Notes: generated by a model not told the origin, from the sequence alone. A stretch of 9,452 bases of DNA from JBDSTW01 sp039914705 (GCA_039914705.1 JBDSOT010000109.1:1-9452), one strand, 5' to 3'. Positions 4,212 to 9,087 are shown, counted from the stretch's first letter. Numbers and translations are program-made.

Positions 4212-6734
4212 AAAGAGGACGCGGTCGCACCCGATAGGGCGACGGCTGAAAAAAAAACTTTGGCGAACACGCCGAGAGTTGAAAAACCAGTGGCAGAAAC
4301 GCCGCACACACGGCGTGAGACAACCAGCGAACCACATCATGCAATACAGGACAGAGCGATGCAGACAAACATGATAGCTAATCAGTCAGCCCAGCCTAAC
4401 ACCCCCTCGGCGGACGCCGGCAACGCGCAGGAACCAGAGGCGGCTTTCAGCGGCATGCCACATCCTCAGCCACCCGCGCGGGCCCCATCCGGTTGGCACA
4501 AGCGTACCAAGCGTGCGCACGGTGCACGCCCCGCACAACTACCGGTACCGGTAGTACGCGAGACACCCAAGGTGGTAAACGGGCGCTGTGAGTTTGGTCA
4601 GTGCGAAAATGAAGGCGAAGGTGTACAGCAGAGCGCACCTCCCACCACCTACATGAAGCCCGCGCCGTTGCCAGTACCGCAGCCAGCGCAGGCACCAAGG
4701 TCTTCGACGGATGCCGCGCCAACCAGCGGGCCGGGAGAAAGCTTTGGTGTGCCGCGTGAATTGCACGCGCCGCGCGTGGTGGTGCGGCGGGTAACAGCGA
4801 TGCGCAAGAACACGGCCCGCGACCGGACGCCGCCAGCGCCGCCGCAGATCAACCGTCCGCAGCCGGTAGTGGTGAACGGGCGCTGCGAATTTGGCCAGTG
4901 CGAGGTGCCGTCTAAAGTGGAAGAGGTGAGCACCACTGGCGGCCAGACGGTCACAGGTACCTTGGTTGAGCGCAGCGTCAAGGTAACCGGCAATGAACCG
5001 GGCAGTTGCAAGAAGATCACCGGCACCGAATATATCGGCCCCGATCAATACAAGGCGCTGTGCGCTGGCGACTCACAAGGAAGCGCTAGTGTCGCAGGAG
5101 GCAGGAAGCCGGGAGCGGCCACACCGTATGTGCCGCCCGCCAAGGTGGGCGTGACCCACACCGTGGGGCGCGCGCAACGCGTAACAGGCACGGAGGTGGG
5201 GCCGAGCAGCAAGGTGACGGGTGACGAGCCGGGTGCCTGCAAGCGTATTACCGGCGTTGAATATCTTGGCGCGGAAACCCTCGCGCAGCTTTGCGACAGC
5301 CAGGTAGGGCTTAGTGTCGGTCGCTCCCAACTTCCTATCCCCCGCGACATTGGTACATCCCTGTCCGGCACGGGAGGCACGACACCCGGCGCACCCACAC
5401 CCAAGACCGGCGTGACACCCACACCCAAGCCCGGCGTGTCACGCACGGCCAAGAACAAGGCCGTGACCGGTACGCAGGTCGGCACCAGTTCCAAGGTGAC
5501 GGGTGACGAGCTGGGTTCTTGCAAGAATATTACCGGCGATGAATATCTCAATCCGGCTACGGCGGAGGTGCCGTGTGCGGATACCCAATCGCCCGGCCCG
5601 GCCAAGGTGAATGTCTCGCGCACCACGCATGGGCGCATGGTCACCGGTACGCTGGTGGGCGGATCCGCGAAGATTACCGGTGACGAGTATGGCGCATGCC
5701 ATGGGATTACCGGCACCGAGTACATCGGCGCGGAGTTGCAAAAACAACTGTGCGGCACCGAGCCTGCGGCATCACCCGCCAAGGTCGGCGTGGCGCGCAC
5801 CTGGCGGGATCTGCCAGTGAGCGGCACCCAGGTGGGGCGTTCGGAGAAAGTGACCGGCGATGAGTATGGTGCCTGCAAAGGCGTCACCGGTACATCCTAT
5901 ATAGGTATGGATTCCTATCAGGCCTTTTGCGCCCCTGCCGAGCAACAAGACGCTGCTGCGCGCGCCAAGACTGTGCGCGGCACATCGGGCCACGCCATGA
6001 CCGGCCTCCAGCCCAACGTCAAGGGCAGGATGACCGGTGACGCGCGCGGCGCGTGCATGAGCGTCACCGGGACGGCTTATCTGGGCGAAGATCAATACAC
6101 GCAGGCGTGCAGTCCCGGTTCCAGCGCCAGTGCGGCAACGGTGGGGAGTGGTGCATTCAGCATCGTTGCGCCGGCGCGCGCTGCGCAGCAGCAGCAATCG
6201 CGTCTGCGCGAGATCACCGGCACCGCCTACGGCAACGGCTCGGCGCGCATCACCGGGCCATTGGCCAAATCAACGGGCGTGGTCACCGGCACCGCAGAGT
6301 TTCGCCACCCAACGTCTCCCAGGGAGGGTTTAGCATCGCGGGAGCGTCCAAACGGTTTCGCGCAGGTGCAAAAAAGCGATGCGCAAGGACGCGCCGGTGT
6401 CGGTTCCTCCCAGCCTCCTGCTTCCAGCGATACGGGTCACGGCGCGATGACAGCAGCGACCGCAGAGAAGTCACGCATTACCGGCGAGGGTACCGATGCG
6501 CGCCGTATCACCGGCGACGACTGGGCGCGCAACGAGCGCGTCACCGGCACCGAGGGTAATTCCTCCACCACGCGTAATGTCACTCAGCGCGGCGAGCCGC
6601 GTGGGGTGCAGGCCAATGCGCGCCGCTTCCGTGAGATAGAACATCCGGAAGCACCGCCCAGCAGGGTGACCGGCAGCAGCGGTAGTGCTATGAGCGGTTC
6701 GCTCATAACGGTATCAGGCGGCGCACGCGGTTAA
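3321..6734 (+). CDS. CbbX-CsoS2 fusion: red-type RuBisCO activase joined to carboxysome scaffold
   Basis: One uninterrupted 1137-residue frame. Residues 1-297 are a full-length CbbX AAA+ ATPase: Walker A GNPGTGKT at 71-78, pore-loop Tyr111 in YIGHTAPKT, Walker B VLFIDE at 130-135, candidate arginine finger Arg191 in GFASR, and the sensor-2 segment ARSIRNALDRARLR. CbbX remodels inhibited red-type RuBisCO as an RuBP-regulated hexamer. Residues 298-541 are a Pro/Ala-rich, probably disordered linker with two copies of VVNGRCEFGQCE (418-429, 517-528). Residues 542-930 hold six CsoS2 M-repeats, and 961-1137 are the C-terminal shell-binding region ending SGGARG, as in Halothiobacillus CsoS2. The canonical CsoS2 N-terminus with form IA RuBisCO-binding repeats is absent. 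The ATG at 3321 has only a weak upstream GGGA (3311-3314). The frame is clean and both partners look functional. I know of no described precedent for this fusion. Confidence 0.93.
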   Translation: MATTEGQQTSTGAFRDSEVEEVLDKLDRELVGLQPVKTRIREIAALLLVDKLRKSMGLSSGPPSLHMSFTGNPGTGKTTVALRMAEILHRLGYIRRPEVISVTRDDLVGQYIGHTAPKTKEVLKKAMGGVLFIDEAYYLYKPENERDYGQESIEILLQVMENQRDDLVVILAGYKDRMDTFFSSNPGFASRVAHHLDFPDFAADELMQITHLMLEQQQYRFSPTAEQTFYDYVERRMQMPQFANARSIRNALDRARLRQANRLYAQGGTLTREQLMTIEAEDIMASRVFQEGMPDGLKEDAVAPDRATAEKKTLANTPRVEKPVAETPHTRRETTSEPHHAIQDRAMQTNMIANQSAQPNTPSADAGNAQEPEAAFSGMPHPQPPARAPSGWHKRTKRAHGARPAQLPVPVVRETPKVVNGRCEFGQCENEGEGVQQSAPPTTYMKPAPLPVPQPAQAPRSSTDAAPTSGPGESFGVPRELHAPRVVVRRVTAMRKNTARDRTPPAPPQINRPQPVVVNGRCEFGQCEVPSKVEEVSTTGGQTVTGTLVERSVKVTGNEPGSCKKITGTEYIGPDQYKALCAGDSQGSASVAGGRKPGAATPYVPPAKVGVTHTVGRAQRVTGTEVGPSSKVTGDEPGACKRITGVEYLGAETLAQLCDSQVGLSVGRSQLPIPRDIGTSLSGTGGTTPGAPTPKTGVTPTPKPGVSRTAKNKAVTGTQVGTSSKVTGDELGSCKNITGDEYLNPATAEVPCADTQSPGPAKVNVSRTTHGRMVTGTLVGGSAKITGDEYGACHGITGTEYIGAELQKQLCGTEPAASPAKVGVARTWRDLPVSGTQVGRSEKVTGDEYGACKGVTGTSYIGMDSYQAFCAPAEQQDAAARAKTVRGTSGHAMTGLQPNVKGRMTGDARGACMSVTGTAYLGEDQYTQACSPGSSASAATVGSGAFSIVAPARAAQQQQSRLREITGTAYGNGSARITGPLAKSTGVVTGTAEFRHPTSPREGLASRERPNGFAQVQKSDAQGRAGVGSSQPPASSDTGHGAMTAATAEKSRITGEGTDARRITGDDWARNERVTGTEGNSSTTRNVTQRGEPRGVQANARRFREIEHPEAPPSRVTGSSGSAMSGSLITVSGGARG
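4249..4282 (+). promoter_or_regulatory. A9 slippery run with -1-frame stop at the CbbX/CsoS2 junction
   Basis: Nine consecutive A residues (4249-4257) are read GAA AAA AAA ACT, so the heptamer A AAA AAA (4250-4256) sits in the classical X XXY YYZ phase for -1 slippage. After a -1 shift the next codons are AAC TTT GGC GAA CAC GCC GAG AGT and then TGA at 4280-4282, giving a ~320-residue protein that is CbbX plus a short tail. A Shine-Dalgarno-like AGGG (4236-4239) lies 10 nt upstream of the heptamer, as in dnaX. CACGCCG (4268-4274) can pair with CGGCGTG (4311-4317) downstream. Function is inferred; polymerase slippage on the A-run would give the same product. Confidence 0.45.
4348..4361 (+). 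promoter_or_regulatory. Possible internal ribosome binding site and start for free CsoS2
   Basis: AGGA (4348-4351) lies 7 nt before an in-frame ATG (4359-4361, Met347), with another in-frame ATG at 4371 (Met351). Initiation here would make a CsoS2 of about 791 residues without the activase, comparable to the roughly 870 residues of Halothiobacillus CsoS2. The spacing is better than that of the annotated start at 3321. No experiment supports its use. Confidence 0.35.
5079..5123 (+). repeat. Shared in-frame repeat, copy C (internally deleted), in csoS2
   Basis: It encodes GSASVAGGRKPGAAT (residues 587-601), between M-repeats 1 and 2. The left part GGAAGCGCTAGTGTCG resembles GGAAGTACTAATGTCG of the csoSCA copy, and the right part GGAGGCAGGAAGCCGGGAGC resembles its right arm. 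The roughly 50 bp between them are missing, in frame. Confidence 0.6.
5307..5399 (+). repeat. Shared in-frame repeat, copy B, in csoS2
   Basis: Residues 663-693 lie between M-repeats 2 and 3. The peptide VGRSQLPIPRDIGTSLSG followed by TGGTTPGA aligns without gaps to VGSSRHPASRDTGASLHG followed by EGGRMPGA of CsoSCA, with about 15 identities in 26 positions. The DNA aligns over the same length, but the inverted-repeat arms are less complete than in the csoSCA copy, as expected for an older copy. Confidence 0.7.
6201..6731 (+). other. csoS2: CsoS2 C-terminal shell-anchoring region
   Basis: Residues 961-1137 contain the family landmarks in the expected order: ITGTAYGNGSARITGP, VVTGTAEFRHP, SRITGEG....RRITGDDW, RVTGT, and the terminal peptide RVTGSSGSAMSGSLITVSGG followed by ARG. 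In studied CsoS2 this part binds the shell from inside. A copy of the shared repeat (D, 6387-6446) interrupts the spacer between the EFRHP and ITGEG blocks. Confidence 0.9.
6387..6446 (+). repeat. Shared in-frame repeat, copy D (left part only), in csoS2
   Basis: Residues 1023-1042 read GRAGVGSSQPPASSDTGHGA. GVGSSQPPASSDTG matches NVGSSRHPASRDTG of the csoSCA copy at about 10 of 14 positions. The right arm is lost or diverged. Confidence 0.5.
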
Positions 6735-6766
6735 GCGTGTAGAGAATTACGGGAAGGCACTAAGAC

Positions 6767-8491
6767 ATGGTCGCTACCATCACACGCAGTCACGCGCAGC
6801 GCGGCTCTCTTCAGGAGGCGCGTGACGTACAGGGAAGTACTAATGTCGGGTCCTCTCGGCATCCTGCCTCTCGGGACACTGGTGCATCCTTGCACGGCGA
6901 GGGAGGCAGGATGCCGGGAGCGACGAACCGTTATGGATTGCCGCGCGTCGGTGCCAGCCAGGTAGGGCCGAATTCATTCGGTCAGCGTGAGAATAAATTC
7001 GCACCTACAGCTTTCAGGCAACCTCTGGCAGCGAACAGGGGCATGGATATAGAAGCAAGAGCAGAGTCGCCAGCGACTGATTGGTCGGCGGGACTCGCCC
7101 CCATGCGGTTCCCGGACTGCCAGGCCAATCATCGCCTGTGGGACGATGAGCACGCGGTGCGTATAGCCTTTGACGCCATCGTGCCCGCCTTGAAGGAGAT
7201 TGCGGCCTTGCAGCATGAGCACAACTTTGTGCCGCGCGCCCAGCAGATCGCGCAGCAACAGATGGGCTTTCCCTTGCCCGAGGCGCTGTTACAAAATGCC
7301 TGGGTGGAGACCCTCGATATGCGCGATCTGTATGCGTACGCAGTATGCCAGACCTACCAGCGTCTGCGTGAGCGCGAGGCACATGAGGTTGAAAATGTAG
7401 AGGATGCTCAGCGCTTCTTTCTGGAATGCGGTTTTCACAGCGTGGATGTCTCGCCGTGCGCGGATGGACGCCTGAAGGGCTTGGTGAAATATATCCTGCG
7501 CTTGCCGGCGCGCGCAGTACACCGCGAGGCCTACGCGGGCGCGCTGTTCGATATTGAGGAAAGTGTGCGGCGTTGGGCCGATATCGAGTTGCGCCGCCAC
7601 CGCGAGGGCGTGCCGAGCCTGCCCGATGCGCCTACGCAGTATCTGAAGATCGCCGTGTATCACTGGAGCGGCTCGGACAGTCAGCAGGGCTGCGCGGCGC
7701 ATGGCAGCGATGCGCGCGCGGCGGCGCAGGGGGCCTTGGACCGGCTTAACGAATTTCGCCAGGCGATAGAAAACAGTTATTGCTGCGGTGCCTCGGTGAC
7801 CACCTTGCTGATCGGCGTGGACACCGACAACGACGCTATCAAGATACATGTGCCGGATGGCAAAGACGAGATAAGCGTATACCGCTACGTGGACAGTCAG
7901 ACGGTGTACCAGCAAGTCATGCAAGGCACCACGCCGCGCGCTGCGGTGATAGCGGCCGTGGAGCAGGCGCTCGCCGTGCAGGGTTGGGGCAAGGCAGAAG
8001 GGCGGGCAGCAGACGGTATGCTGCGTTTTATCGCCAGTCTGCTGGAGAACAATCTCAAGCAACAGGATTATGTAGATAAATATTATCAGGGACGCTATCC
8101 GGACATCGGTCATCAGGAACGCTTCATCAGTGTGGGCAACGGCAACGAAGACGTGCAACTGCGCAACCTCGCCTACTACGCGCATATGGATACCTTGGAG
8201 GAAGGCGCGGCAGATCTGGACGTGGGCGTGAAAATATTTAAAAAGCTCAATGCCGCACACGGCCTGCCGACGCCCATCATCCTGCAGATCAGCTACAACC
8301 GGGCGGTGCCCAATGCGCGCGCGCGCGCGCGATGCCGCGCATTGCGCCTGGGTGATGCCATCCGTCAGCGCTATGGGGACCTAGCTCAAGCCCGTTTGTT
8401 GAGCGTGTTTACAAGTTTGCAGGATAAAGACACCGGCGCTATCGAATTTGTCGCTGCACATGAGGAGCTTGTTATGAGGAATAAGGCATGA
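6767..8491 (+). CDS. csoSCA: Carboxysomal beta-type carbonic anhydrase CsoSCA
   Basis: This 574-residue enzyme dehydrates HCO3- to CO2 inside the carboxysome. The ATG at 6767 follows GGGAAGG (6751-6757) by 9 nt. The catalytic region is recognised by ECGFHSVDVSPCADGRLKG: Cys231 (Zn ligand) with the Asp233/Arg235 dyad, then His299 (in VYHWS) and Cys309 (in GCAAHG) as the other Zn ligands, spaced almost as in Halothiobacillus CsoSCA. A degenerate second half follows (NCGASV-like CCGASVTTLLIGVDTDNDAI, then GRYPDIGHQERFISVGNG). Length exceeds the 514 residues of the Halothiobacillus enzyme, and the excess is an N-terminal, low-complexity extension of about 110 residues built partly from a palindromic repeat (23-54) and a REP-like pair (around 66-81). 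In the known enzyme the disordered N-terminus tethers it to RuBisCO, so this tail may be adapted to red-type RuBisCO or CbbX. The stop overlaps csoS4A by 4 nt. Confidence 0.95.
   Translation: MVATITRSHAQRGSLQEARDVQGSTNVGSSRHPASRDTGASLHGEGGRMPGATNRYGLPRVGASQVGPNSFGQRENKFAPTAFRQPLAANRGMDIEARAESPATDWSAGLAPMRFPDCQANHRLWDDEHAVRIAFDAIVPALKEIAALQHEHNFVPRAQQIAQQQMGFPLPEALLQNAWVETLDMRDLYAYAVCQTYQRLREREAHEVENVEDAQRFFLECGFHSVDVSPCADGRLKGLVKYILRLPARAVHREAYAGALFDIEESVRRWADIELRRHREGVPSLPDAPTQYLKIAVYHWSGSDSQQGCAAHGSDARAAAQGALDRLNEFRQAIENSYCCGASVTTLLIGVDTDNDAIKIHVPDGKDEISVYRYVDSQTVYQQVMQGTTPRAAVIAAVEQALAVQGWGKAEGRAADGMLRFIASLLENNLKQQDYVDKYYQGRYPDIGHQERFISVGNGNEDVQLRNLAYYAHMDTLEEGAADLDVGVKIFKKLNAAHGLPTPIILQISYNRAVPNARARARCRALRLGDAIRQRYGDLAQARLLSVFTSLQDKDTGAIEFVAAHEELVMRNKA
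6833..6928 (+). repeat. Shared in-frame palindromic repeat, copy A, in csoSCA
   Basis: Residues 23-54. The DNA has a long inverted repeat: 6853-6872 pairs with 6901-6920 over 20 positions, with a 14-bp perfect core (CGGCATCCTGCCTC at 6857-6870 against GAGGCAGGATGCCG at 6903-6916) and two G-T wobbles. The 28-nt loop contains a second small hairpin, GTGCA-TCCT-TGCAC. The encoded peptide has relatives at three places in the neighbouring csoS2, so this looks like an intragenic palindromic element that stays in frame. Confidence 0.75.
6962..7008. repeat. Inverted pair of GTAGG-headed REP-like units inside csoSCA
   Basis: Unit 1 on the + strand is GTAGG followed by GCCGAA-TTCA-TTCGGT (6967-6982). 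Unit 2 on the - strand begins GTAGG at 7008 and reads GTGCGAA-TTTA-TTCTCAC. The two heads point outward like a BIME. Together they encode about VGPNSFGQRENKFAPT in the CsoSCA N-terminal tail without breaking the frame. Unit 1 is nearly identical to the unit at the csoS4B stop. Confidence 0.7.
8311..8344. repeat. (GC)n tract inside a palindrome, 3' part of csoSCA
   Basis: A 17-nt alternating GC run (8315-8331) encodes Arg-Ala repeats. The flanks CAATGCGCG (8311-8319) and CGCGCATTG (8336-8344) are perfectly complementary. It could form Z-DNA or a cruciform, and a dinucleotide run of this length can slip; loss or gain of one unit would truncate CsoSCA near its C-terminus. Confidence 0.6.
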
Positions 8492-8757
8492 AAATCTGCC
8501 AAGTGGAAACGACGCTGGTCTCCACCAACCGCATCGCCAGCCTCGGGCATCGCTCGCTGCGCGTGGTCAAGGAAAAAGGCGGTGCACGCTCGGTGGCGGT
8601 GGATGCGGTGGGCTGCCGCCCCGGTGATTGGGTGATCGTGGTGGGCAGCTCGGCGGCACGCGAGGCGGCGGGCAGCAAGGAGTATCCATCGGACGCCACT
8701 ATCGTCGGCATCATTGATTACTGGGGAGAAGATGGAAATCCTCCAAGTCATGAGTGA
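8488..8757 (+). CDS. csoS4A: Carboxysome vertex pentamer protein CsoS4A
   Basis: This 89-residue protein of the BMC-P (EutN/CcmL) family caps the icosahedral vertices of the shell as a pentamer. Recognisable blocks are MKICQVETTLVSTNRIASLGH, VAVDAVGCRPGDWVIVVGSSAAREAAGS and YPSDATIVGIID, very close to Halothiobacillus CsoS4A. The ATG overlaps the csoSCA stop as ATGA (8488-8491), the signature of translational coupling. The C-terminal tail GEDGNPPSHE is a little longer than usual because the frame runs 26 nt into csoS4B; the conserved fold ends around IIDYW, so the tail is probably a free extension. Confidence 0.94.
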   Translation: MKICQVETTLVSTNRIASLGHRSLRVVKEKGGARSVAVDAVGCRPGDWVIVVGSSAAREAAGSKEYPSDATIVGIIDYWGEDGNPPSHE

Positions 8758-8995
8758 TCTGGTGTGCACGCAGCGCGTGGCGGGTCTGTGCAGCACTTCA
8801 TTGCGGGTACTGCGTGACGCCAAGGGCAAGTTGAGCGTAGCGGTGGATACGGTGGGTGTGCCGCCCGGCAAATGGGTGTTCGCCATGAGCGGCACGGCGG
8901 CACGTTACGCGGCGGGTGACCCGAGCGTGCTCACCGACCTCACCATCGGCGGCATCATCGACGGCTGGGACGAAAAAGATGTTGGTGGCTTGTAG
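8732..8995 (+). CDS. csoS4B: Carboxysome vertex pentamer protein CsoS4B
   Basis: This 87-residue second BMC-P paralogue begins MEILQVMSDLVCTQRVAGL. The ATG at 8732 is chosen because GGGGAGAA ends just before it and because the N-terminus then matches the family; an upstream in-frame TTG at 8714 has no support. Family blocks are SLRVLRDAKGKLSVAVDTVGVPPGKWVF, SGTAARYAAGD and LTDLTIGGIIDGWD. It overlaps csoS4A by 26 nt in another frame, so the two pentamer genes are tightly coupled. The final Leu-stop (TTG TAG) is formed by the head of a REP-like element, and the last residues (EKDVGGL) extend past the usual end, which suggests the original C-terminus was altered by that insertion. Confidence 0.93.
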   Translation: MEILQVMSDLVCTQRVAGLCSTSLRVLRDAKGKLSVAVDTVGVPPGKWVFAMSGTAARYAAGDPSVLTDLTIGGIIDGWDEKDVGGL

Positions 8996-9012
8996 GGCCG
9001 AACTTATTCGGC
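8992..9012 (+). repeat. REP-like unit supplying the csoS4B stop codon
   Basis: GTAG (8992-8995) precedes a hairpin with arms GCCGAA (8997-9002) and TTCGGC (9007-9012) around CTTA. The TAG of the head is the csoS4B stop. It is almost identical to the unit at 6962 inside csoSCA. It may also act as a small intercistronic RNA hairpin upstream of csoS1. Confidence 0.7.
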
Positions 9013-9087
9013 ATTGAATAGTAAGCAGTGTTTTTGTAAGTAGTAGTGAATGTAACTTTTATAACCTTAACGAAAGAGGATATGCAA
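9013..9087 (+). promoter_or_regulatory. AT-rich leader of csoS1, possible internal promoter
   Basis: This short gap is clearly richer in A/T than the flanking genes and contains a -10-like TATAAC at 9060-9065 and T-runs, but no convincing -35 at the right distance. An extra promoter here would help make the abundant shell hexamer. AGAGGA at 9075-9080 is the ribosome binding site that selects the ATG at 9088. Confidence 0.3.

Larger units (their letters stand above)
4212..4943 (+). other. Linker of the fusion with two VVNGRCEFGQCE motifs, in place of the CsoS2 N-terminal domain
   Basis: Residues 298-541 are rich in Pro, Ala, Arg, Thr and Gln and show no folded-domain pattern. Two exact copies of the 12-mer VVNGRCEFGQCE (nt 4572-4607 and 4869-4904) each follow a basic Pro-containing stretch (HKRTKRAHGARP; RRVTAMRKNTARDR). 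The Cys pairs Cys423/428 and Cys522/527 are CX4C. The RxxxxxRR..LSxxGK-type helical repeats that bind form IA RuBisCO in Halothiobacillus CsoS2 are not present. The motif may bind RuBisCO, CsoSCA, the shell or a metal, or may form disulfides; I cannot tell which. Confidence 0.7.
4944..6110 (+). repeat. csoS2: Six CsoS2 M-repeats
   Basis: The repeats lie at residues 542-581, 619-658, 713-752, 772-811, 830-870 and 890-930. Each follows the scheme V(T/S)GT.V..S.KVTG(D/N)E.G.C then (I/V)TG.EY and a final Cys, with the sixth more divergent (TGLQPN, RMTGDARGAC). In every copy the two Cys are exactly 18 residues apart (563/581, 640/658, 734/752, 793/811, 852/870, 912/930). In known CsoS2 this middle region contacts the shell facets, influences carboxysome size, and the Cys are thought to be redox-active. 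The DNA-level repetition here is coding and not a CRISPR array. Confidence 0.92.

Noticed and set aside
5045..5887. Long minus-strand ORF (280 codons) opposite the M-repeats
   Set aside because: It is a repetitive mirror of the coding repeats in a GC-rich gene, with no recognisable domain; the + strand frame is CsoS2.
4944..6110. Regular DNA repetition resembling a repeat array
   Set aside because: Repeat units vary in sequence and spacing, stay in frame and encode CsoS2 M-repeats; not CRISPR.
6370..6376. A6 run in csoS2 (CAA AAA AGC) as a second frameshift site, as in CsoS2A/B production elsewhere
   Set aside because: The phase does not give an X XXY YYZ heptamer with good re-pairing, so it is much weaker than the A9 run at 4249.
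7289..8260. 323-codon minus-strand ORF opposite csoSCA
   Set aside because: The + strand encodes a conserved carbonic anhydrase with intact Zn ligands; the antisense frame shows no family pattern.
8714..8731. TTG at 8714 as the csoS4B start
   Set aside because: The ATG at 8732 has GGGGAGAA directly upstream and gives the family N-terminus.
9082..9087. ATG at 9082 as the csoS1 start
   Set aside because: It is only 1 nt from the AGAGGA ribosome binding site; ATG 9088 has ideal spacing and the family N-terminus.
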